From assembly GCF_031180965.1 (NCBI RefSeq), contig NZ_JAPSLH010000003.1, positions 124,001 through 188,000 on the forward strand: a stretch of 64,000 nt of DNA, read 5' to 3'. Below are positions 32,688 through 40,602 of the stretch, piece after piece. The notes under the pieces were generated by a model. It saw only the letters and a program-made list of their open reading frames with translations. It was not told the origin of the DNA and did no database searches. A program made the position numbers and the translations under genes. The stretch comes from Chelativorans sp. GTDB lineage: Bacteria > Pseudomonadota > Alphaproteobacteria > Rhizobiales > Rhizobiaceae. Positions within the stretch are counted from its first letter, which is position 1. Each line of letters opens with the position of its first letter.

Positions 32688-33560
32688 CTAGTGCAGCTCG
32701 GCCCAGATCTTGCGCTTGGTGAGATAGACCAGGCCGCCGAACAGCACCAGGAAGATCATCACCGTGAAGCCGGTCTGCTTGCGCGCTTCCATATGAGGCT
32801 CGGCAGCCCAAGCCAGGAAAGCAGAGACGTCGCGGGCATACTGGTCGACGGTCTGCGGCGCGCCATCGTCATAGGTCACCTGCCCGTCCGACAGAGGCGG
32901 CGCCATGGCGAGCGCCGGCCCGCTGATGAAATAGGGGTTGTAATAGGTGCCTTCGGGGATCTCGACACCGTGCGGAGGCTCCTCGCCATAGCCGGTCAGC
33001 AGCGAATAGACATAGTCCACTCCGCCCTCGGCATATTGCGTGAAGACGTCGAAGACGAAGGTCGGGAAGCCGCGCTCCACGGCACGGGCCTTGGCCATCA
33101 GCGACAGATCCGGGGGCGCGGCGCCATTGTTGGAGGCGGCCGCCTGCTCCGGATTGGCGAATGGCGCCGGGAAGTAGTCCGACGGCGTGGCCGGGCGGGT
33201 GAACATGTCGCCCGCCTCGTTCGGGCCGTCCTGCACCTCGTATTCGGCGGCAATCGCCCGCACCTGCTCTTCCGAATAGCCGAGGTCCTGCAGATTGCGG
33301 AAGGCGATCAGGTCGAGCGAGTGGCAGGAGGAGCAGACCTCGCGATAGACCTTGAAGCCGCGCTGCAGCTGGCCCCGGTCGAAGGTTCCGAGGGGACCGT
33401 CGAAGGTCCAGTTCTGCTCGACCGGCTTCTTGAGCGGATAATGCGGCGTGCCGCCTTCTTCATGTTCCTGGGCCGCAGCCGATCCAGCCAGGGACAGGCC
33501 GAGGCCGAACGCCGTCAGGGCACGGAGAACCATCTTCATTGCCAAAATCCCCTTGCGCAT
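32688..33560 (-). CDS. petC: Cytochrome c1 of the bc1 complex
   Basis: A 290-residue membrane-anchored c-type cytochrome. A signal peptide (about 8-31, ending AGSAAAQ) precedes the mature part; the heme motif is CSSCH near residue 77, with HSLDLIAFRNL after it. The axial methionine is in the ALAMAPPLSDGQV block. A C-terminal helix (FTVMIFLVLFGGLVYLTKRKIWAELH) holds it in the inner membrane. It takes electrons from the Rieske protein to soluble cytochrome c. Third gene of petABC; it begins three bases after the petB stop. Maturation needs Sec export and the Ccm system. Confidence 0.97.
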   Translation of the reverse strand: MRKGILAMKMVLRALTAFGLGLSLAGSAAAQEHEEGGTPHYPLKKPVEQNWTFDGPLGTFDRGQLQRGFKVYREVCSSCHSLDLIAFRNLQDLGYSEEQVRAIAAEYEVQDGPNEAGDMFTRPATPSDYFPAPFANPEQAAASNNGAAPPDLSLMAKARAVERGFPTFVFDVFTQYAEGGVDYVYSLLTGYGEEPPHGVEIPEGTYYNPYFISGPALAMAPPLSDGQVTYDDGAPQTVDQYARDVSAFLAWAAEPHMEARKQTGFTVMIFLVLFGGLVYLTKRKIWAELH

Positions 33561-33563
33561 CGC

Positions 33564-34853
33564 TCAGCGTTCGCCGGCCGGCTGGGCCAGGGCGGGCGCT
33601 CCGGCCTTGTTCTTCTCCAGCACCGCCTCGGTAATCGAGTTGGGCAGCCGCCGCGGCGTCTCGATTAGGCCGAGCAGCGGCATGAGGATCAGGAAGAAGG
33701 CGAAGTAATAGAAGGTGGAGGCCTGCGCCAGCGCCACATACACGCCTTCTGCCGGACGCGAGCCGAGCCAGCCGAGGAAGATCGCATTCGCCACGAAGAG
33801 CCAGAAGAACAGCTTGTACCAGGGCCGGTAGGCGGCAGAGCGCACCTTGGAGGTGTCGAGCCAGGGAACGACGAACAGCACGGCGATGGAGCCGAACATG
33901 GCGAGGACGCCGCCGAGCTTGGAATCGATCGGGCCGATATTGAAGGTGATGGCGCGCAGGATCGCGTAGAAAGGCAGGAAATACCACTCCGGCACGATAT
34001 GGGCCGGTGTCTTCAGCGGGTTCGCCTCGATCGAGTTGTCGGCATGGCCGAGGAACCCGGGGATATAGAAGACGAAGTAGGCGAAGACCAGCAGGAACAG
34101 GATCATCGCGAACCCGTCCTTGATGGTCGCATAGGGCGTGAACGCGACGGTGTCGGTCTTCTGCTTCACCTCGATGCCGGTCGGGTTGGTTTGACCCGTC
34201 ACATGCAGCGCCCAGATGTGCAGCACGACAACGCCGGCGATCATGAAGGGTAGCAGGTAGTGCAGCGAGAAGAAGCGGTTGAGCGTCGGATTGTCGACCG
34301 CGAAGCCACCGAGGAGCAGTTGCTGGATCCAGTCGCCGACGAGCGGGATCGCCGTGAAGAAGCCGGTGATCACCGTGGCGCCCCAGAAGCTCATCTGGCC
34401 CCAGGGAAGCACATAGCCCATGAAGGCAGTGGCCATCATGAGGAGATAGATGATGCAGCCGAGGATCCACAGCAATTCGCGGGGCGCCTTGTAGGAGCCG
34501 TAATAAAGGCCGCGGAAGATATGCACATAGACCGCGACGAAGAAGAAGGAGGCGCCGTTGGCATGCAGGTAACGCAGCAGCCATCCGGAATTCACGTCGC
34601 GCATGATCTTTTCGACCGAGACGAAGGCGAGTTCGGTGTTCGGCGCGTAATGCATGGCGAGAACGACGCCAGTCACGATCTGCAGTGCCAGCATCAAGGT
34701 CAGGATGCCGCCGAATGTGTAGGCGTAGTTCAGGTTGCGCGGCACCGGATAGGCGACGAAGGAATCGTAGAGGAGGCGCGGCAGGGGAAGGCGCGCGTCC
34801 ATCCAGCGCCCGAGGCCGCTCTTGGGTGTGTAGGTCGAATGTCCACCGCTCAT
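33564..34853 (-). CDS. petB: Cytochrome b of the bc1 complex
   Basis: A 429-residue inner-membrane protein with eight helices and two hemes b. Heme ligands sit in the pairs of histidines in helices B and D ([75 protein letters not shown]). The Qo-site motif PEWY is present in [19 protein letters not shown]. The protein is full length (no split into b6 and subunit IV). It lies between petA (18 bases) and petC (3 bases) in one operon. Confidence 0.98.
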   Translation of the reverse strand: MSGGHSTYTPKSGLGRWMDARLPLPRLLYDSFVAYPVPRNLNYAYTFGGILTLMLALQIVTGVVLAMHYAPNTELAFVSVEKIMRDVNSGWLLRYLHANGASFFFVAVYVHIFRGLYYGSYKAPRELLWILGCIIYLLMMATAFMGYVLPWGQMSFWGATVITGFFTAIPLVGDWIQQLLLGGFAVDNPTLNRFFSLHYLLPFMIAGVVVLHIWALHVTGQTNPTGIEVKQKTDTVAFTPYATIKDGFAMILFLLVFAYFVFYIPGFLGHADNSIEANPLKTPAHIVPEWYFLPFYAILRAITFNIGPIDSKLGGVLAMFGSIAVLFVVPWLDTSKVRSAAYRPWYKLFFWLFVANAIFLGWLGSRPAEGVYVALAQASTFYYFAFFLILMPLLGLIETPRRLPNSITEAVLEKNKAGAPALAQPAGER

Positions 34854-34871
34854 CGAATGTCTCTCCCCGCC

Positions 34872-35450
34872 TCAGCCGATCTCGATGACCGTGTCGGAAA
34901 CGAATGCATAGGTCGGAATAAGCATGTTCTCCGGCGCAGGACCCCTGCGGATGCGGCCGGCGGTATCGTAGTGCGAGCCGTGGCAGGGGCAGAACCAGCC
35001 GCCGAAATCGCCCGCCTGGCCGAGGGGCACGCAGCCCAGGTGCGTGCAGACGCCGAGCATCACCAGCCAGTTCTCCCGCCCCTCGCCGGCTGAGCGGGCA
35101 AGGTCGGTCGCGGGCTCGTCGGCGGGCAGGTTCTCGTTGCGGGCGATCGGGTCCTTGAGTTGGTCGAGCGGAACCTCGTTCGCGGCGGCGATCTCCTGCT
35201 CCGTCCGGTTGCGGATGAAGACTGGGCGGCCGCGCCACTTGACGGTCAGCGACATGCCGGGCTCGACCGCGGAAACATCTACCTGTATCGAGGCGAGCGC
35301 GCGGGTGGAGGCGTCGGGGCGCATCTGATCGATGAAGGGCCACACGGCGGCCGCTGCGCCGACGGCGCCGGCCACGCCCGTGGCCACATAGAGGAAATCA
35401 CGACGCGTGTGCCCGGTCGGATGATGCTCGGTCGAATCGGTTGCGCTCAC
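34872..35450 (-). CDS. petA: Rieske iron-sulfur subunit of the bc1 complex
   Basis: A 192-residue protein. The N-terminus carries a twin-arginine signal ([19 protein letters not shown]) that also acts as the membrane anchor. The cluster motifs are CTHLGC and CPCHGSH, with two Cys and two His as ligands and a normal disulfide pair. It moves electrons from quinol to cytochrome c1. It is the first gene of petABC; export through Tat is expected after the cluster has been inserted. No clear promoter could be picked in the 190 bases upstream. Confidence 0.98.
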   Translation of the reverse strand: MSATDSTEHHPTGHTRRDFLYVATGVAGAVGAAAAVWPFIDQMRPDASTRALASIQVDVSAVEPGMSLTVKWRGRPVFIRNRTEQEIAAANEVPLDQLKDPIARNENLPADEPATDLARSAGEGRENWLVMLGVCTHLGCVPLGQAGDFGGWFCPCHGSHYDTAGRIRRGPAPENMLIPTYAFVSDTVIEIG

Positions 35451-35641
35451 GGGGCTGCGATCCTTTCACCTCATGCCTGCCGGCGGAGCGGAGGAGCCGC
35501 GCCTCCCGGTCGGATCGACGACGAGCGGGCCCGTTCCCCCGGCAATTGGCGTTGGTTTCTATGCTCGCGGCCAGGACTTGTCCAGACGCCCTTATTGCGG
35601 CAGGGCAGATTGTCGCGGGCGCGCGCCTCGGAGGCAGCCGG

Positions 35642-36115
35642 CTATCTCGCGCGGGCCGCGGAAGCGGTGCGGCGGCGCTTTGTCATGGCCAGCCCGTCAC
35701 GTATGTTGAGCCCCATCAAAAACAGGTTCGTGGCGCCGGCGAGAAACTCTATCGCCTGCACGGCCAGGAAGTTGGAATCGATTGCGCCCTGCCGCGCTTT
35801 CCAGGCGAGATAGAGCGCGGTGGGGACGAGGATCAGTACGCCGTTTCCGGCGATGAAGCGCATGCGTCGAAGCTTTGCTCCCGCCAAGCCTGCAGGGCGG
35901 CCGCCGACCATGGCAAAGCCGCTCGCGCCCGTCGCAATCAGGGCCGGAATGAGGAGGAGAAGCGCCCAGGCGATCGCCCGCTTCACCGCGGCGATCAGGG
36001 CCTCGTCCCCGCTGAGTTCAGCGGCGGCGGAGGCGATCAAGAACATGGAGATGATGAGGAATGCTAGGACGCCCGCCGCGGCATGTGCGCGCGACGCTGT
36101 TGAACGGGCCGGCAT
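35642..36115 (-). CDS. Small four-helix membrane protein of unknown function
   Basis: A 157-residue inner-membrane protein. Hydrophobic helices lie at about 12-30 (AAGVLAFLIISMFLIASAAA), 45-68 (IAWALLLLIPALIATGASGFAM), 85-103 (GNGVLILVPTALYLAW) and 117-138. The order fits DoxX-like or similar small membrane families, yet I cannot name it. The start ATG 36115 has AGGGAGAA upstream; longer in-frame extension would run into the divergent marR gene. It is divergent from that regulator with 77 bases between starts, so it is its likely target. An inducible envelope or efflux-related role is only inference. Confidence 0.75.
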   Translation of the reverse strand: MPARSTASRAHAAAGVLAFLIISMFLIASAAAELSGDEALIAAVKRAIAWALLLLIPALIATGASGFAMVGGRPAGLAGAKLRRMRFIAGNGVLILVPTALYLAWKARQGAIDSNFLAVQAIEFLAGATNLFLMGLNIRDGLAMTKRRRTASAARAR

Positions 36116-36154
36116 GAAATTCTCCCTGCTTGCGGATGGCTGCGTATGGTGAGA

Positions 36155-36172
36155 TACATAGCATGCAATGTA
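36155..36172. promoter_or_regulatory. Candidate MarR operator, distal
   Basis: TACATAGCATGCAATGTA: 16 of 18 bases match the reverse complement; the centre GCATGC and the arms TACAT and ATGTA are perfect. It lies in the 77-base divergent gap between the four-helix protein and the marR gene. Confidence 0.55.
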
Positions 36173-36177
36173 ATTAG

Positions 36178-36189
36178 ATAGCAAGCTAT
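36178..36189. promoter_or_regulatory. Candidate MarR operator, proximal
   Basis: ATAGCAAGCTAT, a perfect 5-base inverted repeat around AA, directly before the marR start at 36193. The distance between the centres of the two sites is about two helical turns. Confidence 0.45.
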
Positions 36190-36192
36190 ATA

Positions 36193-36642
36193 ATGCCACT
36201 CGATCGCCAGGAATCCGCAGGGTATCTAACCAATTGGGCCGCCAGGCTCTTTGCGCGCGCCATCGATCAGAGATTGAGGCGGCTAGGCCTTTCCTCCGGT
36301 CAGTTGCCGGTGTTCTTCGCGCTGGCGGCAGGTGAGGCGATGACCCAGAAGCGGTTGGCCCAGATCGCCTCGATCGAGCAGCCGACAATGGCGGCGACTC
36401 TCGCGCGCATGGAGCGCGACGGTCTGATCGAGCGGCGGCCGGACCCGAGGGACCGGCGAGCGAGCCTTGTTACCTTGAGTGCAGCCGGCCGCGAGAAACT
36501 TTCCGGCGTGATGGAGGCAATCTCGAGCGTCAACGAGGAGGCACTCTCCGAGCTCGGCCAAGCTCAGCGGGAGGCGTATATCGCCAGCCTAAAGAGGATT
36601 ATCGCCACGTTAGGCGGGAAGGCGGGCGAAGTCGGCGGCTAA
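36193..36642 (+). CDS. MarR family transcriptional regulator
   Basis: A 149-residue winged-helix regulator. The DNA-binding core is MTQKRLAQIASIEQPTMAATLARMERDGLIERRPDPRDRRASLVTLSAAG, with a typical wing DPRDRR. The N-terminal SAGYLTNWAARLFARAIDQRL is common in rhizobial MarR proteins. The start ATG 36193 has no Shine-Dalgarno; it is directly preceded by a TATAA-like run and the operator palindrome, so the transcript may be leaderless or start elsewhere. It is divergent from the four-helix membrane protein. The end overlaps that of the convergent DUF6665 gene by four bases. Confidence 0.9.
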   Translation: MPLDRQESAGYLTNWAARLFARAIDQRLRRLGLSSGQLPVFFALAAGEAMTQKRLAQIASIEQPTMAATLARMERDGLIERRPDPRDRRASLVTLSAAGREKLSGVMEAISSVNEEALSELGQAQREAYIASLKRIIATLGGKAGEVGG

Positions 36643-36947
36643 CGGGCGCCGAGCCGCGCCAGCACGGCGCGCGGTATGGCGAGTTGGCGTACCACCTCGT
36701 CATGACGCTTCAATCCGCAGAGCTCGCGCTGGATGAAATAGGCATAAACGGCATCCGCAGCCTCGCGCAGCAGGTTCCCGCGCTCCGCCTCGCCTCCCTC
36801 GTGAGCCGCAAGGCGGGCGAGGCTCTCCTCCGCACGCTGGCCCGCATAGCCGAGCGCGGCGGCCATCTCGCCGGCAAGCTCGTAGTCGAGGGCGCTGATT
36901 CCGGTTTGCGGCAGGCGGGCATGGCCCGACCCCGGGGGACGCAGCAT
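36639..36947 (-). CDS. DUF6665 family protein
   Basis: A 102-residue helical protein. After a short Pro/Gly leader, the body ALDYELAGEMAAALGYAGQRAEESLARLAAHE, then LLREAADAVYAYFIQRELCGLKRHDEVVRQLAIPRAVLARLG, matches what I recall of the DUF6665 family of rhizobia, small proteins with a conserved FIQRELCGL element. Function unknown. The start ATG 36947 has AAAGGA upstream. Its last four bases overlap those of the marR gene on the other strand. Confidence 0.75.
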   Translation of the reverse strand: MLRPPGSGHARLPQTGISALDYELAGEMAAALGYAGQRAEESLARLAAHEGGEAERGNLLREAADAVYAYFIQRELCGLKRHDEVVRQLAIPRAVLARLGAR

Positions 36948-37005
36948 CGTATCGTCCTTTCACTCATCTCGACAGCAAATGCGAAGCCGACATATGGTGC
37001 ACGCC

Positions 37006-37350
37006 ATGGCATATGTCATCAACCGGGATGCTTGGGCAGATGCGTCCGATCTTTGGCACGGCGAGTGGGAAGGCCGCGCCGCCGGAGCGGGCATTTCCAT
37101 CATTTTCTTCTCGAGCGACAGGCTCGGCGGCGGCCCACGCCTTCACACCCATCCCTATGCGGAGACTTTCGTCGTGCGGCAGGGCCGCGCCCGCTTCACG
37201 GTAGGGCAGGAAACGGTCGAGGCGCAACCAGGCCAGATTCTCGTCGTGCCGCCCGGCACGCCGCACCGATTCGAAAACCTGGGGCCTGGCCGGCTGGAGA
37301 CGACCGACATCCATGCCAGCGAGACCTTCATCACCGATTGGCTGGAATAG
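37006..37350 (+). CDS. Single-domain cupin protein
   Basis: A 114-residue small beta-barrel protein. Cupin motif 1 is PRLHTHPYAETFVVRQGRA (His-x-His and Glu present) and motif 2 is PGQILVVPPGTPHRFEN, so one metal site is expected. The ETTDIHASETFITDWLE end is common in cupins of rhizobia beside transporters. The start is set at ATG 37006 (MAYVINRDAW); ATG 36994 is in frame, and neither has a strong Shine-Dalgarno. The LysE-family gene follows after 24 bases, so the two may be one operon. Confidence 0.87.
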   Translation: MAYVINRDAWADASDLWHGEWEGRAAGAGISIIFFSSDRLGGGPRLHTHPYAETFVVRQGRARFTVGQETVEAQPGQILVVPPGTPHRFENLGPGRLETTDIHASETFITDWLE

Positions 37351-37374
37351 GACCACTCGCGAGGAACGAACCCG

Positions 37375-38007
37375 ATGACGCTTCTGGAAATAGCCGCCTT
37401 CGCCCTCGTTGCCGCGCTGCTCGTCATTTCGCCGGGACCGAACGGCGTGCTGATCGCCAAGACGGTGCCGACTTCGGGGAAGGCGGCCGGATTTGCAAAT
37501 ATCGCAGGCTTCTTCGCCTCCTTCTATCTCCACGGGACGCTGTCAATCCTCGGCATTTCCATCATCCTGGTGCAGTCGGCCGAGCTCTTCTTCATCGTCA
37601 AGATGCTGGGCGCGGCCTATCTCTGCTATATCGGCATCAAGGCCCTCTGGCAGGCCTGGAAAGGTGTCACCGCGCGGGCCGAGGTGGCGCCGGCAAAACG
37701 ACGCCGCACGCTTTTGCGAGCTGTGGGAGAAGGCTTTCTCACCAATGCGCTCAACCCGAAGGTGTCGATGTTCTATCTCGCCGCCTTCCCCCAGTTCATC
37801 CCTGTCAGCACTGACGCGGCCAAATGGGGATTTCTGCTCGTCACCGTGCATGCCGCGATCAATATCCTCTGGTTCGGCAGCCTGGTGCTGCTCTTCTCCT
37901 CGCTCAAGGGGCTCGGCCAGAACCCGCGCCTGCAGCGCTGGCTGAAAGCGGCGACCGGCGCGGTCTTCGTGGGCTTCGGCCTGAAGCTTGCGACGCTGAG
38001 ACCCTAG
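37375..38007 (+). CDS. LysE/RhtB family amino acid exporter
   Basis: A 210-residue inner-membrane protein with six hydrophobic helices. The N-terminal VISPGPNGVLIAKTVPTSGKAAGFANIAGF shows the PGP motif and the G-rich helix of the family, and LTNALNPKVSMFYLAAFPQF the NPK element, both intact, unlike in the LysE gene at 27162. Likely role: export of an amino acid or a similar amine. The start is ATG 37375. Its stop overlaps the stop of the HTH fragment on the opposite strand. Confidence 0.93.
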   Translation: MTLLEIAAFALVAALLVISPGPNGVLIAKTVPTSGKAAGFANIAGFFASFYLHGTLSILGISIILVQSAELFFIVKMLGAAYLCYIGIKALWQAWKGVTARAEVAPAKRRRTLLRAVGEGFLTNALNPKVSMFYLAAFPQFIPVSTDAAKWGFLLVTVHAAINILWFGSLVLLFSSLKGLGQNPRLQRWLKAATGAVFVGFGLKLATLRP

Positions 38008-38162
38008 GCTGCGTTGCGCCGCCCCAGCCGCTCGCGCATACCCTGGGGATCCTGGAAGATCAGGTCGATCAGCGTTTTCGCCACGGCGTCGGGCTCGGTG
38101 CGTCTTTGCTCCCAGTTGCGCAAGGTGGCGACGGGAATGCCCGGCAAGCGCCTCACGGCCAT
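38004..38162 (-). pseudogene. Fragment of an HTH antitoxin-type regulator (HigA/NadS-like)
   Basis: A 52-codon open frame overlapping the 3' end of hemF by ten bases. The translation contains IPVATLRNWEQRRTEPDAVA followed by KTLIDLIFQDPQGMRERL. The ATLRNWEQ-R-x-PDxxA pattern is the recognition helix and following segment of HigA/NadS-type antitoxins that act in reverse toxin-antitoxin pairs. The first half of the domain and any toxin are absent. It is therefore a leftover; the ATG at 38162 probably never served as a start. It was too short to be noticed by most gene finders. Confidence 0.7.
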
Positions 38163-39067
38163 TTAACAACCGGGGGAAGGCTGGAGAGGATGGAGTTCAC
38201 ATTGCCGCCCGTCTTGAGGCCGAAGATTGTGCCGCGGTCGTAGAGCAGGTTGAACTCGACATAGCGTCCGCGGCGCACGAGCTGCTCCTCGCGGTCGGCT
38301 TCGGTCCAGTTCGTGTTGAAATTCCTCCGCACTATATGCTGGTAGACCACCAGGAACGCGCGGCCGAGATCCTGCGTGAAGGCGAAATCGGCGTCCCAAC
38401 CGCCCTTTTCCTCGGGGCTTCTGAGCCAGTCATAGAAAATGCCGCCAATGCCGCGCGGTTCGTTGCGGTGCGGCAGGAAGAAATACTCGTCGCACCAGCG
38501 CTTCAGCGTCTCGTAGTCGGCCACGGCGGAATGCCGCTCGCAAACGAAGCGCATCGCCTTGTGAAAGGCGACCGAGTCAGGGTCTTCCTGGCTGCGCCGG
38601 CGCTCGAGCACGGGAGTGAGGTCGGCCCCTCCCCCGAACCACTGGCGGCTGGTGACCACCATCCGGGTGTTCATGTGGACGGCGGGAACATGTGGGTTCT
38701 GCGGGTGGGCGATGAGCGAGATTCCCGAGGCCCAGAAGCGCGGATCCTCCTCCGCGCCCGGGATCTGCTTGCGGAAATCGGGCGAGAACTCGCCATGGAC
38801 CGTGGAGGTGTGCACGCCCACTTTCTCGAAAACCCGCCCATGCAGAATGGACATGATCCCGCCGCCGCCCGCGCCCTCCTCGCGCTGCCACGGCGTGCGC
38901 TCGAACCTGCCCGGCGCGTAGTCGGAAAGTGGCCCGGAAAGCTCGTCCTCGAGTGCCTCGAAGGCCGCGCAGATGCGGTCGCGCAACGTCTCGAACCAGG
39001 TCTTCGCCGCCTGTTTCTTCTCTTCGATGCAGTCCGGCAGGCCGACGGGAATATCAGGCCGTTCCAT
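38153..39067 (-). CDS. hemF: Oxygen-dependent coproporphyrinogen III oxidase
   Basis: A 304-residue enzyme of heme synthesis that makes protoporphyrinogen IX using O2. Typical parts: [80 protein letters not shown] and the C-terminal [34 protein letters not shown]. The start ATG 39067 has AAGGAA; upstream in-frame codons are not supported. It works with the bc1 genes nearby, which need heme. The anaerobic HemN is not in the window. It stands alone, with an HTH remnant overlapping its 3' end. Confidence 0.97.
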   Translation of the reverse strand: MERPDIPVGLPDCIEEKKQAAKTWFETLRDRICAAFEALEDELSGPLSDYAPGRFERTPWQREEGAGGGGIMSILHGRVFEKVGVHTSTVHGEFSPDFRKQIPGAEEDPRFWASGISLIAHPQNPHVPAVHMNTRMVVTSRQWFGGGADLTPVLERRRSQEDPDSVAFHKAMRFVCERHSAVADYETLKRWCDEYFFLPHRNEPRGIGGIFYDWLRSPEEKGGWDADFAFTQDLGRAFLVVYQHIVRRNFNTNWTEADREEQLVRRGRYVEFNLLYDRGTIFGLKTGGNVNSILSSLPPVVKWP

Positions 39068-39172
39068 CAAATTCCTTCCGCGCCCCTGGACGGCGAACAG
39101 CAGACACAAATGACTCGCATTTTTTCCCCTCGATCCCTAATCTCCTAGTCTGTCGGGTCAAGGAGTTCTTTC

Positions 39173-39430
39173 GTGCGTGTACCCGCCAAACCGCCGCTGG
39201 AGGGGCTGAAGCGCAGCCTCGAGAAAAAGCGCGCCAAGGGCGAGCGCCTGCCGCGCGACGGTTTTCTGCGCGAGACCTTCTCCCTGCCGCGGCAGGAAGC
39301 GCGCGCCAAGGCGCGCGAATGGCTGGAGCGCTGGCCCAAGCAGGCTTACTGGACCGAGATCGAGAGCTGGGCCGAGCGCCCCGGCGACATGATCGAGTTC
39401 ACGATGCGCCGCCTGCCGAGCGCAGACTAG
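39173..39430 (+). CDS. Conserved small basic protein of unknown function
   Basis: An 85-residue soluble protein rich in Arg, Lys and Glu: GLKRSLEKKRAKGERLPRDGFLRETFSLPRQEARAKAREWLERWPKQAYWTEIESWAERPGDMIEFTMRRL. The start is GTG 39173, with AAGGAG at 39160-39165. The two helices and the WLERWPKQAYWTEIESW aromatic run suggest a compact fold, perhaps nucleic-acid or membrane-edge binding; nothing specific is recognised. It is divergent from hemF (105 bases between starts). Confidence that it is a real gene comes from the strong ribosome site and protein-like composition. Confidence 0.7.
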   Translation: MRVPAKPPLEGLKRSLEKKRAKGERLPRDGFLRETFSLPRQEARAKAREWLERWPKQAYWTEIESWAERPGDMIEFTMRRLPSAD

Positions 39431-39480
39431 CGAAGGCAGACATAGCCCCACGAGATCCGCGGGACACCCAGCACTATTGA

Positions 39481-39525
39481 CCTCAACCTAGCTTGAGGCC
39501 GTAGCGGCCTTCCTCATGAAGGAAG
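39481..39525. repeat. Three overlapping hairpins between convergent genes
   Basis: CCTCAA/TTGAGG (39481-39498), AGGCC/GGCCT (39496-39510) and CTTCCT/AGGAAG (39509-39525). Each neighbour shares two or three bases, so the first and third can form together or the second alone. The group lies between the small basic gene and the end of trmL. Confidence 0.45.
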
Positions 39526-39551
39526 CCACGACTTCGCCCTACCCCGGGGCC

Positions 39552-40013
39552 CTATCGCATCTGCCGGATCGCTTCGCCGCACGCCATCGCCGCGGCCATG
39601 GCGACGTTCAGGCTGCGCGCGCCCTCTTTCATGGGGATGAGGAGGCGGTAATCGGCGGCGCGATGGACATGCTCGGGGACGCCGGCCGATTCACGACCGA
39701 ACAGGAGGACGTCGCCGTCGCGGAAGGAGAAGGCGCTGTAGGGTACCGCGCCGGCGGTGGAGAAGAGGATCAGCCGGCGCTGCTCCTTGCCCCGCCAGTC
39801 CTCGAACGCCTCCCAGGAAGGGTGGCGCTGGAGCGCGGCAAGCTCCAGATAGTCCATGCCGGCCCGCTTGAGCGCACGGTCGGAAAGGTTGAAGCCAGCC
39901 GGCTCGATGAGGTCGACGGTAACGCCGAGGCAGGCAGAAAGGCGCAGGATGGCTCCGGTATTGCCCGGAATGTCCGGTTCGAAAAGCGCGATGCGGATGC
40001 CCTTCTGCTTCAT
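39552..40013 (-). CDS. trmL: tRNA (cytidine/uridine-34 2'-O)-methyltransferase
   Basis: A 153-residue SPOUT-fold enzyme with a trefoil knot at the SAM site. Family marks: RIALFEPDIPGNTGAILRLSACLGV, LIEPAGFNLSDRALKRAGMDYLE, VLLFGRESAGVPEHVH and IPMKEGARSLNVAMAAAMACGEA. It methylates the wobble ribose in tRNA-Leu isoacceptors. The start ATG 40013 (MKQKGIRIALFE) is clear; the longer frame is not protein-like. trmL in the neighbourhood of petABC is common in rhizobia. In the 286 bases between this start and 40300 I see no further gene. Confidence 0.96.
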   Translation of the reverse strand: MKQKGIRIALFEPDIPGNTGAILRLSACLGVTVDLIEPAGFNLSDRALKRAGMDYLELAALQRHPSWEAFEDWRGKEQRRLILFSTAGAVPYSAFSFRDGDVLLFGRESAGVPEHVHRAADYRLLIPMKEGARSLNVAMAAAMACGEAIRQMR

Positions 40014-40299
40014 GCCGTCCTTCAGTGTCGCGCGGAGGCCACAGTCGCCGTGGAAGGCGGGCTTCCGCCTACACGGCCACTGGCCAGCCGCGGCAAACAT
40101 GGATATAAGGCCGCTTCGCTTAACGTACACCGCTGGAGGCAGACATGGATAGCCGGATGTTGGTTTCCCTGGTCTCCCCGCGCCCCTGGATCGGGCGCGC
40201 GGCCTGACGGCGGTTTTCGTTCCGAAGCTTCTCCCGATTTCCTAGACGCACGAGCGAATCCGCCGGACCCCACTCCGGAAGCTCTCAAGGATTCGCTCC

Positions 40300-40578
40300 A
40301 TGCCTGCCAATTTCACCAAGGGGCCCCATGCCCCCGCCGATCCGGCCATTTCGGCCGATACAGCAGTTCCGCCGCCCGCGACCGGCAAGGCTCCCGCCAC
40401 TACACTGTCAGGAGCTTTTGCCGCCGCGCTTGGCGCCAAGCCGCAATTGGGCCATCCCGGGGGAAAGGCCCCCTTGGATGGTCCCGGGAAGAGAGCACCG
40501 GCTCAAGAGCCGGGTGCGCCGCGGATCAGGAACATCACATCTGCCGCGCCGCTGACGCCGCGCAAAGGGCACCGCTGA
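40300..40578 (+). CDS. Low-complexity small protein, possible
   Basis: A 92-residue reading frame rich in Ala, Pro, Gly and Lys, probably disordered: KGPHAPADPAISADTAVPPP, then TTLSGAFAAALGAKPQLGHPGGKAPLDGPGKRAPAQEPG. ATG 40300 has AAGG at 40287-40290. No known domain, helix or signal. It could be a short disordered protein or chance; a gap of 24 bases to the first ABC gene would allow co-transcription with it. Confidence 0.4.
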   Translation: MPANFTKGPHAPADPAISADTAVPPPATGKAPATTLSGAFAAALGAKPQLGHPGGKAPLDGPGKRAPAQEPGAPRIRNITSAAPLTPRKGHR

Positions 40579-40602
40579 GTGCTGGGATTTCGAGGACGAA
40601 CC

